NCBI RefSeq assembly: GCF_029168945.1
Contig: NC_083607.1
Coordinates: 13,100,001-13,164,000 of the forward strand
Length of the DNA stretch: 64,000 nucleotides
Reading direction: 5' to 3'
Source: Cannabis sativa
Lineage: Eukaryota > Streptophyta > Magnoliopsida > Rosales > Cannabaceae
Of the stretch, positions 35,344 through 46,798 are shown in pieces. A program made the translations under genes and the position numbers. The notes beneath the pieces were generated by a model, which saw nothing but the letters and a program-made list of their open reading frames with translations, did not search any database and was not told where the DNA came from. Positions within the stretch are counted from its first letter, which is position 1. Each line of letters starts with the position of its first letter.

Positions 35344-37190
35344 TATTGGGTTTTATGCCCTAAATAAAACTCATTTCATATAATCAGATTTACTTATTAA
35401 TAAAGATCAGAAATAACATTTTATGTTGCATGGTTCACATGATTTACTTCATGATTATATATATAATGTATGAATTCTTTTTAAGTCCAGAACATATGAA
35501 TTTGTTAAGATTATAGTGTTGTCAGCACAGTGGAATATAATCTTAATTATATGTTCGAAAGTTTATTCCCTGATTTGTCAGAACACTGGATTTAGACTGA
35601 CATGCTATAATCAGCGATAGGTGTTCTTACACCTTGGAAAAGTGTTATGTCCTTCTAGGATATTGGCAAAGTTTACCAGTATCGGATGTATGGAGTATAC
35701 ATCGGAAGGGACCGATATTAAACTTTGATTAGATATATTAAAACTTACTGTAATATCTATTCAATTCAATATCAACTGTTGATCCTAGATCAAATGATCT
35801 TAATCCTGATATGGTTAGGTTCAATCTCAAGAGTGTTATTTGTGTTCTTTGGTTTGTTAGTTAAGCCTACTTTTGGGTCAGGGTGATACGTACATTTTGG
35901 GAACACGGTAGTGCAATTGAGTGGGAGCGCTAACATAAATATGGAATCTATAGCTTCTATCTGGGGAATAGAAAGTAAAGGATGATTTCCTTCGAGCTTA
36001 ACCAAACGAAAATAAATGGTGGAGATCATTTCACTTAGCTGAAATATCATTTATACAGGGTTAAGTGTTTTAAGGATAAAATACATTGTAGGGTGTTACG
36101 GTAATTTAATCCCTTTACAGTGTAAATCATCTATATAGAGGATCATTGATCACATTAGGGTTATAACAATGGATAACTAATGACGTGTCTATATCATGGA
36201 ACATATAGAGCGTTGTATATGACTGAGAGTGCAATTCCAAGTTCTAAGTGTGGATTCAATGAGGAATTAATAAGTTAGGGAATTTACTTGGTAAATTCGG
36301 TTCAACTTATTGGAAGCTCGGTTATATAGACCCATGGTCCCCATACTAGTTGAGACCATACTGCTTGTAAAACTCAGTTAATTGATTTTAATTAATCAAT
36401 TATAATTCTAAAAGTTAGACTATGTCTACTTTATGAATTTTCACTAAGCGAGGGCGAAATTGTAAAGAAAAGAGATTTTAGGTTTATTTATTGATTAAGA
36501 GACTTTTTATGTCTAAATTAATAAATATATTAAATGGTAATGTTATTTAATAATTATTTTTAAGTTATTAAATAATTAGAATTGGCATTTAAATGGTTAA
36601 ATTGGAAAATCGGCATTTTTGAGAAAATGGGAATGGAAAAATAACAAAATAAGAAAGTTGCAAAGTGAGGCCCAATCCCTTTGTATGGCCGGCCACATGC
36701 ATGAGAATTGCCATTTGTAATTTCCATTATTTTAATGCCATACAATTCTAACCTAAACCTAGAGGAAATTCTATAAATAGAAAGTGTTGGCTTGAGGAAA
36801 TAGACACACAACTGATTCACACATTGTTTCCTTCAGAGAAAAGCCTCACGCCTCTCTCTCTTTTCTTCTCTCTAAATTTCGAAACCCATGAGTGAATGAG
36901 TAGTGCCCACACATATCAAGTGGTACCTCAATCATAGTATGTAAGACTATGGAAAATCTGCATCAAAGAAGGAGAAAGAAAATCCAGATTCAGATCTTGA
37001 TTATGCTCTGCTACAGAAAGGAATCAAGGGCTAGAGATCTGAATGGAAGGAGTCATATTATTCCGCTGCACCCACTGTAAGGTTTTCTTAACTTTATATG
37101 TGTTTATTTTCATTGTTTTAGAATTCATATCAAGTTGTTAATTCAACATACTTGTTAGTAAATCTAGATCCTGGTAAAATAATTCCAACA
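35344..37190 (+). repeat. Solo LTR D of the copia A/B/C family, plus orientation
   Basis: It runs from TATTGGGTTTTATGCCC to CCTGGTAAAATAATTCCAACA, 1847 bp. A perfect 5-bp duplication ATGTC flanks it (35339-35343 and 37191-37195), and no internal region is present. The first dinucleotide is TA where TG is expected, a single change. It is in the opposite orientation to A, B and C. It arose by LTR-LTR recombination after insertion into the MULE-like element. Confidence 0.9.
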
Positions 37191-37249
37191 ATGTCCTCAT
37201 TTCACAATCATTATTTTTTTAAAAAAAAAAAATTAGAAGCAAATTATTT

Positions 37250-38450
37250 AAACATTATGGTATATCTATATTAATTTTGTTAAAACCTTTTTTATTTAAA
37301 AGTTATGTCAGTTTTTTTTAATTTTTTATGAGTTGTTTTGGGTTGTTGGTATATAGATTTTGTTGCACGGTATATTTCTATTTTGTTGTATAGTATATTA
37401 TTATTTTTAGATGATATTTATTTTTTATTATGATATGTATAATAGTAGTATATAATTTTATTAGCATAATAAAAATATTTTAATGTATGTATATAATTTT
37501 ATTGACATGCTACATATATTTAATTATTATTTTTATATTTTTTGATTTTATGATTATTTATTTTAAATAATATTTAATTAGTTTTTATTTTATTATATAC
37601 AATGGTCATGGTATATATATATATTAATTGTGGTAGATAATTTGGTTAGTATAGTATACATATATATTAGTAATCTATATTTTTATTATTATTATTATTT
37701 GTATATATGTTTTGGTGAATGGTATATGTATTTTTTGTTATACGGTATATAATTTTTTTAAATAATATTTAAGTTCTATTTTCTATTGTACTTTTGTTGA
37801 CATGATATATAATTTTATTAGCATCCTATATATTTTTAATTTTATTTATTATTATTATTATATATATATTTCTATTGTAAGGTATATATTTTATGTTATA
37901 TGGTATATAAGTTTTATTGTATAGTATATCATTTTATTTTGGATAATACATGTTTAGTTTTTATTTTAGTATACATAAATGTGATATATAATTTTTTTTT
38001 TTAATAATATTATATTATTTTGTTTTATTTTTTATCGTAGGTATATACGTTTTCTTGTATGGTATATAGTTTTTGTTGTTTGTCATATATCATTTATTTA
38101 ATATGATACTTAGTTTCTATTTTATTATATATAATTTTTTTGGTATGTATTCAAATTTTTATAGTGGTATATATAATTTTGTTAGCATGATATATATGTT
38201 TTTTCAATACTAATTTAGTATTGTTATAATTTCTTTGTGGTATATAATTTTATTACTAAGGTATATTAATTTTCAGTACTACGATATATCTAATTTTGTT
38301 GTATATATTTGCATGATCTAATATATTTATTTATTTTTGTTACAATATAATAATATGCAATACTAAAAAAATTACATAATTTAATTTTATTATTATATAT
38401 ATATTTAAAAAAATATGTGATAAATGCATTTTTATAATTTTTATTAGCTA
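37250..38450. repeat. AT-rich irregular array of GGTATATA-type units
   Basis: Words such as GGTATATAATTTT, GATATATA and GGTATATAT recur every 25-60 bases through about 1.2 kb, separated by T-rich spacers. The period is not fixed, so it is closer to degenerate subterminal repeats than to a satellite. No coding frame. Confidence 0.5.
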
Positions 38451-38639
38451 ATTTATTAGATTTGGTCATTTTCTTAATTTTTCTAAAAAGTGGACATTTA
38501 CTAACTTAGTTTCCAAATTTAGGGTCATTTTGTATCTCAACCCTTTTATTTTAGCAACCTAATTCATCTCTCTTAAGGTAATGGCAAAGTAACACTTGCT
38601 CATCGGGAGGTTGGTCAAGATTTTAGTCTTGGGATATTA

Positions 38640-39242
38640 AACTGGTAGGCCTGGGTGGCTAAATCTCAGTTCTTTGCCCCTAGTTTTTTTAGCAAATTAC
38701 TGGATCAGGTCTATGGCTTCCTTTGCTCGACGATTGATATCTTCATGTTGGGCTCACATCTCCTGGATGTTGCGATCCATCCACTCCTGAAATTTGTGTC
38801 GTTGTTTGTCGAACACTTAGTTCACCGTCATACGAGTTCCCTCCTGGCTATTGTGGATGTTGTTGGTGTGGTTTTGCACTTGTCCTAGGTTCAATTTGAG
38901 ATTTTCTATCATTCTATTATCCCCCAAGTCGACACGGGGTTCTCCAATAGAAGGTTGACTAGTCGTAGTCCCAATTTCTCCAGTGTATTACTTGTTGGTG
39001 TTTTCAAATTCTTGGACACTGAGAGTGACTCTAGGGATCTCAGTGGTGATGACTGTCGTGCTCCTGGCTCTTGCCCCTATTGAAATTGAGGTATCGACCT
39101 GTATTCCTATTGGAGCATTGTTGTGAGGTGGGAGGCACAAATTGGTGTTATTTGTGCTAATGTCCGCATATATTTGGACATTTAGGTCAGTGACCATAGG
39201 GTCACGTGATTTAGTGGATGCGACTCTCTTAGTTTGAACCAT
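38640..39242 (-). pseudogene. Gag N-terminal remnant of the Tat-like fragment
   Basis: The first frame starts MVQTKRVASTKSRDPMVTDL and runs 84 codons to a TAA at 38988. Reading on in the same frame gives more gag-like sequence (NRMIENLKLNLGQVQNHTNN, HKFQEWMDRNIQEM, EDINRRAKEAIDLIQ) broken by three further stops. The charged, glutamine-rich helical texture is that of a gag N-terminus, but I recognise no catalytic or zinc-knuckle motif. The opening resembles the frame that starts at 63944. Confidence 0.5.
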
Positions 39243-39335
39243 TGCTCTTGAATTAAAGATGATTCAAAAATAGATGAAACACGAATATTGTGTTGAGAGC
39301 AGATATTTATCAAGCTCTCAATGAAAGCACCAAAA

Positions 39336-40227
39336 TATTGACCTCATTTTTGGTCAATGACGCAAGGTCAACTAAACAACAATGAAATTATTTGATAATG
39401 AAAAATAAGAAAAAGTAATAGACGACATACAATATTAATAGAGATTCGAGCCCATATTTGATAATGACCTACTCCTCTTATTTAGTATTTCTATCAAGAT
39501 CACAAGAACCTGGTCAAGTGAGTCTTGATGTTCTTTTATAAGGAATATAGATGGTACTTTCACATCTTAATTTCTCTCTTGAGAGTTCAGAATTTGGTCC
39601 CCCAAGCAGTGAGAATGACCCACTATTTATAGGATTACAAGTGAGTAAATAATATTGATTACCAAATATACAATAAAGAATGATTGAGTCATTCTCATGA
39701 TTTTCTCAATCCAACGATTCCCCCAATCCCACCATTCTAGGTATTCAAAGTGACATAGTTTTCAGGTATTGGGCAGTTAATGCGAATATGGATTTGGTCT
39801 TTGTGATCATCTTGGTCAGATGGTCTAGTCAAAATTAGGTTATTCATTTCGACAAATCAAGTTGGTCGGATACATGGTCAATATACCATGTAGTATTTCC
39901 CTATCTCCCAACTGCTTCGCCCAACGTTCAGCTCTAGGAACTTGTAAGCCTCTTTTCTCATCACCACGTGTCATCTTATTAAAGCCACCTCACTCGATAA
40001 GTTTTGAGAAAACACCTTCGCCTCTTGGGCCAAACAACATTTCCAGGACTAAAGCGATCTGGCCTCATCGCGTCTTTAAGCTTGATATACATACGTGTTT
40101 AGAGTCGTAGCTTGACTTTGTAATTAAGTTGACTTGCAAACTTGATTAGGCCCAGGAATGGGCTTGCTTTGACTGATATTGGGCTTTTAAAATTGCAAGC
40201 GCCATTTATCTGGAAACATAGACAACA
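39336..40227 (-). repeat. LTR of the Tat-like fragment
   Basis: Plus-strand ends are TATTGACC and AGACAACA. The expected inverted ends are TGTTG/CAACA; the left end has one change. The inner boundary is set by comparison with 63883, where GGTCAACA is followed by the same TTTTGGTGCTTTC. No second LTR is present. Confidence 0.5.
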
Positions 40228-40342
40228 CTAATGTTAGACCATCTCAAGTGGATGGTGTAAATTTTTTTGTTAAATTAGGCTCAATAAATGAGTCAATGAT
40301 ATATTTGGCCTAAATTTTAAAATGGTGCTCCAATGCACTAGG
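40228..40342. other. Short spacer before T1
   Basis: About 115 bp of unassigned DNA with a CCATCTCAAGTGGATGG palindrome and the phrase GGTGCTCCAATGCACTAG, which has a MITE-like texture. No complete pair of inverted ends could be found. Confidence 0.3.
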
Positions 40343-40347
40343 GGTAA

Positions 40348-42444
40348 TGTAATGACCGCTCTAGTAATGTGGATTAGAAAAGGCAATTAGCACTAATTTT
40401 TATTATTTTATTATTTTATTATTATTTGTGAATTAATTTTGAATGTGGACCCCAATATTTAGAAATAAATATTAGAGTTATAATTTCTTAATTCTGGAGA
40501 TTTTATTAAACTCTAGGGGTATTATTTAGCTTATATGTGAAATATGTTAATTTTGTAATTTTTGCTCGGCGACAACGGAAAATGCGATGGATGGCTAGAT
40601 TGATCACATGGGTAAGTTTAGAACCTTATTTCATAGTAGGAAATATTTTAGAGAAAATATTTTATCGGGATTGAGCGGGGTTATGGAATTGACCATTTTA
40701 CCCCTAGCTTTAAAATTAACTAAGTTTTAACCTTAAGGGCCTTTTAGTCATTTTTATTGGGTAAGGGGTAGGTGGCTGCCCTTAGTGAGTGACACATTGC
40801 AAGCTGGTTTTCAGCAAAGGATTAATTAAAAATCCTTTTGTCTCATTTGAAGAAAAATCAAGAAATTAGAAAAAATACCAAAAAATCAAGAAAAACTCTC
40901 TTTCCTTCATCTCTCTCTCTCTTCGAACCAGCTAGGAACCAAGGGATTACTTGCTGAATTTGTGATTTCTACCAAGATTTCAAGGAGAATCAAACTAAGG
41001 TAAACCCTAGAATCCTTGTGTATGTGAATTTTCAAGTTTATGATAGTTTGAATTAATAAAATTGTGATATAGTGGCTGTTAGGTTTAGGTAAGTTTAAGG
41101 TTCGAATTTTAGGGTTTAGATGAGTTGATTCTAAGTCCTAGCTACTGGTTTTAATGGCTGTAGATGGTTTTTATGCAATTTTAGGTTTAAAGTTCAAAGC
41201 TTTGTTCATTAATGGCAACTTGAGTTGTGATGGTTTATTCTGAGAATTACTGCCTGGAAATCATTGTATATGCATTGTATAGGTATACTGGAGAGTTTGG
41301 TAAAGATTGGGCTTGATTTGAATTAAGGGGGAAGATATTTTGGTTCCCAGCAGATGAACCGGAATTCCGGTTCTGGGTGGTCTGTACCAACCGGTCGACC
41401 GGTTGGTGACCCAGAACCGGGATGCCGGTTGGGAACCGGTCTACCTGTTGGGGGATTTTCCAGAACCCTAGTTTTGGCCAATTTTGGGTTATATAGGGTA
41501 TTGCCATGAGGTTTATCGATAGGGAAACTTTTAGTTTCAAGTTTTAAGTCCCGGAAAGTGATTTAGCGAGTCACTCATCTGTATTACCATTATTGTGATT
41601 AGGGCATCCATCTAGCACGTGAATTCCGTTCAGGTCGGCCAGCACACTTGAATTCGGAAAACAGGTAAGAACTGTGTATAATGTATGATGTGATTATCTG
41701 AATGTGTGTATATGTGTTTATATATGCATGCTTGAATTATGTTAAACACTACCAACACTTGTATGATTAAGTTATAGAGTGTATTGGTACAGTGATTGTT
41801 GTTGATTTGAGTACGATACAGTGATACCAACACAAGCATAGGAAAATGCTAAGGTGTGTGGTACATCACTCAGTGTTACTCAGTGATCGGGATAAACCCT
41901 ACCAACACTCGTACAGCGAGGTACGATGTGTATGTGGTATAGTGGTTGTACCCTGGTATTGAACGTTCATACTCATCTGTTAAGCTCTGTAAATAGGTGT
42001 ATGGGCGCCTATTTACAGGTCGGAAATTATATGGTATGTTATATGCATTTCTTACTGAGTCTGTCGACTCACAGTTTCTGCTTCCATGTGTAGGTAAAGG
42101 AAAGGCGAAGGCTGAACTGGAGTGAACCTGAGCTCGGGTGAGATTGTACATGTCAAGCAGCGCGACCTGGAGTGTTCGGTCTCGGGACATCTGGGAGTTG
42201 TATTTTGAAAGTCGCTGTGCGACCTGTAAATCTGTATATTTTGGATTGTATGCTTGAAAAGTAAAGTTTGTAAAGTTTTAAAAATCGGGATCCCGGCACT
42301 TGTAAATATTTTATTAAATTACAAAGTTTAGTATTTAATGCAAAAGTTTTAATTTGACACGTTTTTCGAGAATTTCTTTGATTAGCAAAGATTGCGTAAT
42401 TATTGAAAAAGCACTGTAGCGTGCCTTAGCATTAGGGCGTTACA
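40348..42444 (+). repeat. 5' LTR of T1
   Basis: TGTAATGACC to GGGCGTTACA, 2097 bp. It shares with the T2 LTRs the block GTGATTTAGCG(A/T)GTCAC, the inverted repeat TGAGTCTGTCGACTCA (42056-42071) and the final TTACA. A stretch at 41338-41460 is packed with CCGGTT/AACCGG words. Confidence 0.95.
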
Positions 42445-42448
42445 ATTT

Positions 42449-42460
42449 TGGTATCAGAGC
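42449..42460 (+). other. Primer binding site of T1 (initiator-Met tRNA type)
   Basis: TGGTATCAGAGC, four bases after the LTR end. This is the standard plant retroelement site complementary to the 3' end of initiator methionine tRNA. Confidence 0.9.
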
Positions 42461-42725
42461 CGCCAGGTTTGTCTACCGAAGCTTGCTATGACATGTACAA
42501 TCTTCATCAAAGAAAGCTCGGTTCACGGTTCAGTAAGCCCGTACTTGTTTAGTACTTTAAATAAGTGTGAACTGAAAGCATGTTAGGAAGCATATTAGAT
42601 TTAAATTAAATATATTTCTTTAAAAAGAAAAGAAAGTGTGTTGCCTTAAGTTATTAAGAGCGGTGTTAATTTTGATCGCTGTCTAACCTGCCTGGCTTAT
42701 GGATTCGCAGGCTAAGTCCTATTAA

Positions 42726-43886
42726 ATGGACGCCCCGCGAAATACAAGAAGTCAGGGTGGCATGGTTGAGACCGGAGGCGGTCAGGGGAATCCTCAAAAT
42801 CCTCGTGGTCGCGGCCGTGGCCGTGGCAGAGCTCAGGGTGGTCGCCCTGTAAATCCACCTCAAGCTCCTCCTGATTGGGAGGAAAGATTTGCTGAAATGC
42901 AAGAGAGAATTCGTCAGCAAGATGAAGAGATCCAAAGATTGAGGCAGCAGGGTCCTCCTGCCGTGCCTCCTCAAGAAGTTCAGGCCGTTGCAGTTCCAGC
43001 GGTGCCAGCAGATCAACCTGTTGTTGGCAACCGTATGGAACCGTTGTACGAAAGATTTCGAAAACAGGCACCTCCAGTGTTTCTGGGAGGCCCTGATGTG
43101 ATGAAGGCCGAGCAATGGCTTTCGATGATTGAGCGTATTCTCAACTTCATGGGAGTGGTTGGAAATGACCGGGTGACCTGTGCCACTTTCCAGTTTCAGG
43201 AAGATGCCCTCGTGTGGTGGGAATTGATAACCCTCACTCGGGACGTCACGCTGATGACCTGGGAAGAGTTTAGGGAGTTATTCAACTCCAAGTATTACAA
43301 TGAAGCGGATCCGCGGGCAAAGCGGAAAGAGTTCACCGATCTAGTTCAGACTGAGGGTATGTCAGTCACTGAGTACACAACGAAGTTTGATCGGTTGGCT
43401 AAGTTGGCAGCAGGAATTGTGCCCACGGATTTCAGTAAGAAAGAAAAATACTTAGCGGGTTTGAGTGCAAAAATCCGACATGATCTGGTTATTACCACTA
43501 CTGAAGCAACCACGTATGCAGATATGGTTGAGAAGGCTTTGAGAGCCGAGGGTGCAGTAAAATTTCTTCAGGAGCCCCGGGTGACTCCGAGTGTTGGTGG
43601 AACCCCCACTGTTCCTACTCCTGTTTATGGTAGGGATGGTGGTGACTCCACCACTGAGCAGAAAAGAAAAGTTGTCCCAGCTTCTGGTGGCTCGGGGCAA
43701 AGCAAGCGGTTTCGTGGGAACCAAGGCAGAGGAGGACGCCAGGGTTATTCTTATCCTGAGTGTCCAAGGTGCAAGAAACATCATCCGGGAGAGTGTAACC
43801 GGAAGACATGCTTCCTGTGTGGCATGGTGGGGCATTTCAAGAAAGATTGCCCCCAGCAAAGAAAGAGGAGCCGAAAGCCGAGGTGA
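42726..43886 (+). CDS. T1 gag (capsid and nucleocapsid)
   Basis: The frame has 386 codons. The N-terminus is Gly/Arg/Pro-rich (to about residue 50), followed by a short coiled-coil-like stretch ([20 protein letters not shown]) and the retrotransposon gag domain (about 100-270, with '[12 protein letters not shown]' and '[14 protein letters not shown]'). A Lys/Arg-rich linker leads to a CX2CX3GHX4C zinc knuckle ([14 protein letters not shown]) near residue 365. It forms the particle and binds the genomic RNA. In this family gag and pol are usually one frame; here gag closes at 43884-43886, because the pol frame is offset by one base just after the knuckle. A lost base there is the simpler explanation than a programmed shift. 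Confidence 0.9.
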   Translation: MDAPRNTRSQGGMVETGGGQGNPQNPRGRGRGRGRAQGGRPVNPPQAPPDWEERFAEMQERIRQQDEEIQRLRQQGPPAVPPQEVQAVAVPAVPADQPVVGNRMEPLYERFRKQAPPVFLGGPDVMKAEQWLSMIERILNFMGVVGNDRVTCATFQFQEDALVWWELITLTRDVTLMTWEEFRELFNSKYYNEADPRAKRKEFTDLVQTEGMSVTEYTTKFDRLAKLAAGIVPTDFSKKEKYLAGLSAKIRHDLVITTTEATTYADMVEKALRAEGAVKFLQEPRVTPSVGGTPTVPTPVYGRDGGDSTTEQKRKVVPASGGSGQSKRFRGNQGRGGRQGYSYPECPRCKKHHPGECNRKTCFLCGMVGHFKKDCPQQRKRSRKPR

Positions 43887-45409
43887 AACCGGTTCTCGCT
43901 CGTGTGTTTGCCATTACCCAAGCCGATGCCGCAGCCGGCCCTTCTGTTGTGACAGGTCAGCTTCCCGTCAACAACTTGTTATTTACAGTATTATTTGACT
44001 CGGGAGCTACACGTTCATATGTGGCTACAAGAGTGATTGATCTTTTGGGTAGGCCTTGTGACATTTTAGAAAGGGGGTTTGGAACCCTAATGCCTAGCGG
44101 GGAATTGGTTATCTCTAATAGGCGCATTAGGTCTATGCCGATTAGGATCGTGGATAGGGAATTGAGTACTGATCTTATAGAATTGAAATTAACTGAGTTT
44201 GATATTATACTGGGAATGGACTTTCTATCCAAGTATTCGGCCAGTATAGATTGTAGGCGGAAAATGGTGATTTTTCAGCCGGAAGGTGAAGATCCATTTG
44301 TTTATGTTGGATCGGTTCAGGGGTCTCGGATCCCGGTTATTTCTGTGTTGAGAGCTAGGGATTTACTATGCAATGGATGTGTAGGATTTCTAGCGGTAGT
44401 TTTTGACTCCAGCAGACCTGAAACATTTGGGCCTGAGGTAGTCCGGGTGGTGAAAGATTTTCTTGATGTGTTTCCCGAGGAGTTGCCGGGATTGCCGCCA
44501 CAGCGAGAGATTGACTTTGTAATTGATTTGGCACCTGGAGTCGAACCTGTTTCTAAAGCTCCATATAGGATGGCTCCAGCAGAACTCAAGGAGCTTAAGT
44601 TACAACTTCAGGGGATGCTTGATATTGGGTTTATTCGACCCAGTGTATCGCCTTGGGGAGCTCCGGTTCTTTTTGTGAAAAAGAAAGATGGTTCCCTCAG
44701 AATGTGTATTGATTATCGGGAACTAAATAAGCTGACGATTAAGAACAAGTACCCGTTGCCTAGGATCGATGATCTGTTCGATCAGCTTCAGGGAAAGGCA
44801 GTGTTTTCGAAGATTGATTTACGGTCTGGTTATCATCAACTCAGAATTCGGGAGGAGGACATACCGAAGACTGCTTTTAGAACCAGATATGGGCACTATG
44901 AGTTTCTGGTAATGTCATTCGGATTGACTAATGCTCCTGCGGCCTTTATGGATCTCATGAATAGGGTATTCAAGGATTTCCTCGATAACTGCGTTATAGT
45001 GTTTATCGATGACATTCTTGTGTACTCTCAGTCAGAAGAGGAGCACGAGCATCATCTTCGAATGGTGTTACAGCGACTTAGGGATCACAAGCTGTATGCC
45101 AAGTTTAAAAAGTGCGAATTCTGGTTGTCCGAGGTGTCCTTTTTGGGTCACATAGTTGGGAAAAATGGAATTATGGTTGATCCAAACAAGATAGAATCAG
45201 TGAAGAGTTGGCCGAGGCCCAAGTCTGTAACAGAAATTAGAAGTTTTCTCGGGTTAGCAGGGTATTATCGACGTTTCGTCGAAGGATTTTCTAAACTTTC
45301 TATGCCCCTAACCGAATTGACCAAGAAAAATCAGAGATTTGTGTGGTCAGATAAGTGTGAATCAAGCTTTCAGGAGTTGAAGCAGCGATTGATAACGGCT
45401 CGGTGTTAG
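43808..45409 (+). pseudogene. T1 pol part 1: protease and reverse transcriptase
   Basis: Real pol sequence begins at about 43855 ([11 protein letters not shown]); the codons before it are out-of-frame gag. The protease active site is LFDSGATRS (about residues 62-70 of this frame). RT follows with [57 protein letters not shown] and the catalytic FIDD (GATGAC at 45008-45013). All catalytic residues I can check are present. The frame leaves pol at about 45400 (GGCTCGGTG), where one base appears to be missing, and the stop at 45407-45409 follows at once. Confidence 0.85.
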
Positions 45410-46635
45410 CTTTGCCATCGATCAAGAGAAATTTGTTGTGTATTGTGATGCATCCGGACGAGTGGTCCGGATGTGTTCTGATGCAAGCTGACAGAGTCAT
45501 AGCTTATGCCTCTCGTCAACTGAAGGATTATGAGCAGCGTTACCCAACTCATGATTTGGAACTCGCTGATGTGGTTTTTGCTTTAAAGATTTGGCGACAT
45601 TATCTTTACGGTGAAAAGTGTGAAATTTATACTGATCATAAAAGTCTTAAATACTTTTTCACCCAAAAAGATTTGAATATGAGGCAGAGAAGGTGGTTGG
45701 AGTTAGTTAAAGACTATGACTGTGAAATACTATATCACCCCGGGAAAGCCAATGTTGTGGCCGATGCTCTGAGCAGAAAAGGTCCCGGTCAAGTGTGTAC
45801 TACGGTTATGATAGCTCCTCAACTAGCCTCAGAAATGGTTAGTGCAGGAATTGAGTTCGTGGTCGGGAAATTACATAATTTAACACTCCAATCTGATCTG
45901 TTGGAGAGAATCAGAAAGGCACAACTGGAAGATCCCGAGCTAGTTAAAGTTCGAGATGAAGTAGTGGCTGGTCGGCCTAGAGGTTTTTCAGTCTCGAGCA
46001 GTGGAATGTTGTTATATAAAGCTCGAGTTTGTGTTCCTAGTGTTGATGAGCTTAAGAAAGAGATACTTGATGAAGCTCACACCACGCCTTACTCGTTGCA
46101 TCCGGGAACCACCAAGATGTATCAGGATTTAAAACCCTACTTCTGGTGGTATGGGATGAAAAGAGATGTGGTGAACTATGTGTCCAAGTGTTTAACCTGC
46201 CAGCAGATTAAGGCTGAACATCAGAGGCCGGCAGGGTTATTGCAACCTTTAATCCTTCCAGAATGGAAGTGGGAAGACATCGCAATGGACTTTGTAACTG
46301 GGTTACCTAGAACTACAGGGATGTATGATTCTGTATGGGTCATTGTGGATAGATTTACAAAGTCGGCTCACTTTCTACCAGTGAAAGTTACCTATTCAGT
46401 GGATCAGTATGCTGAATTGTATGTGAAGGAGATAGTTCGTCTCCATGGAGCCCCTAAATCTATTGTGTCAGATAGGGATCCAAAGTTCACATCGAAGTTT
46501 TGGGTGAGTCTTCAGAAGGCTATGGGTACCAAGTTAAAGTTTAGTACAGCCTTTCACCCTCAGACTGATGGTCAGTCAGAAAGAACTATCCAGATTTTGG
46601 AAGACCTCATCGCGAGCCTGTGTCATGGACTTTGA
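45403..46635 (+). pseudogene. T1 pol part 2: RNase H and integrase core
   Basis: It continues pol in a new frame from about 45405. RNase H is seen in [20 protein letters not shown] and [10 protein letters not shown]. The integrase zinc finger is H..H..C..C ([18 protein letters not shown] ... [12 protein letters not shown]). Core catalytic residues are the D of AMDFVTGLP, the D of [13 protein letters not shown] and the E of [12 protein letters not shown], so the DDE triad is complete. The frame ends shortly after the glutamate because of an apparent one-base gain at about 46608-46616 (CTCATCGCGAGCC). Confidence 0.85.
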
Positions 46636-46798
46636 GGGTTCATGGAGTAAGTACTTGCCTTTAATTGAATTCTCCTACAACAACAGCTACCAAAGTACAA
46701 TAGGGATGGCTCCCTATGAGATGTTATATGGTAGGAAATGTCGTTCTCCTATTCATTGGGACGAGACAGGAGAAAGGAAGTACACAGGTCCGAGTTAG
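46615..46798 (+). pseudogene. T1 pol part 3: end of integrase core
   Basis: The pol reading continues with [29 protein letters not shown] and ends RKCRSPIHWDETGERK...GPS. An apparent lost base in GGTCCGAG (46788-46795) makes the stop at 46796-46798. The segment is about 60 codons and holds the standard 'APYEMLYGRKCRSP' signature of plant chromovirus integrases. Confidence 0.8.

Larger units (their letters stand above)
35233..38543. mobile_element. MULE-like TIR element, AT-rich, carrying a solo LTR
   Basis: Its ends read GGGAAATTATAGTAAATG and, reversed, GGGTTGAGATACAAAATG. Inside both ends lies the inverted motif 'ATGACCCTAAAT ... TTAGTAAATGTCC'. A perfect 9-bp duplication TTTTATTTT flanks it (35224-35232 and 38544-38552). 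Without the solo LTR at 35344-37190 it is about 1.46 kb, mostly an irregular GGTATATA-type array and without genes. The left TIR motif is present twice in tandem (35250 and 35308). Confidence 0.75.
28283..38575 (-). mobile_element. Copia element C: one LTR and interior, truncated, with nested insertions
   Basis: The 3' LTR (28283-30180) is followed by the complement of a polypurine tract and a decayed interior that follows B closely. The interior is interrupted by a MITE (33786-34183) and by a MULE-like element (35233-38543). About 20 bp of C-like sequence (AGCAACCTAATTCATC) follow the second insertion before other DNA begins, so the leader, PBS and 5' LTR were lost. The right limit is approximate. 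The 5-mer before the LTR is AAGGC; no partner can be expected. Confidence 0.7.
38576..40227 (-). mobile_element. Fragment of a gypsy-type (Tat/Retand-like) element: LTR plus gag start
   Basis: In minus orientation an LTR (40227 down to 39336) is followed by TTTTGGTGCTTTCATTGAGA, a primer-site region identical to that at 63884 onward, and then by a gag start at 39242. Everything beyond about 38576 is lost. The clade name is an inference from the leader style and from the N-terminal 'MVQT/MVET' gag opening. Confidence 0.55.

Noticed and set aside
41630..42190. Minus-strand frames inside the T1 LTRs, present in both copies
   Set aside because: Identical in the two LTRs because the LTRs are identical; no coding signature and no start or splice context.
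42666..43115. Minus-strand frames of 119 and 149 codons over gag
   Set aside because: Shadows of the gag frame, caused by its GC-rich, codon-biased sequence.
43808..43886. Programmed -1 frameshift between gag and pol in T1
   Set aside because: No slippery heptamer plus structure is evident at the switch, relatives usually have one continuous frame, and three further one-base shifts in pol point to indels instead.
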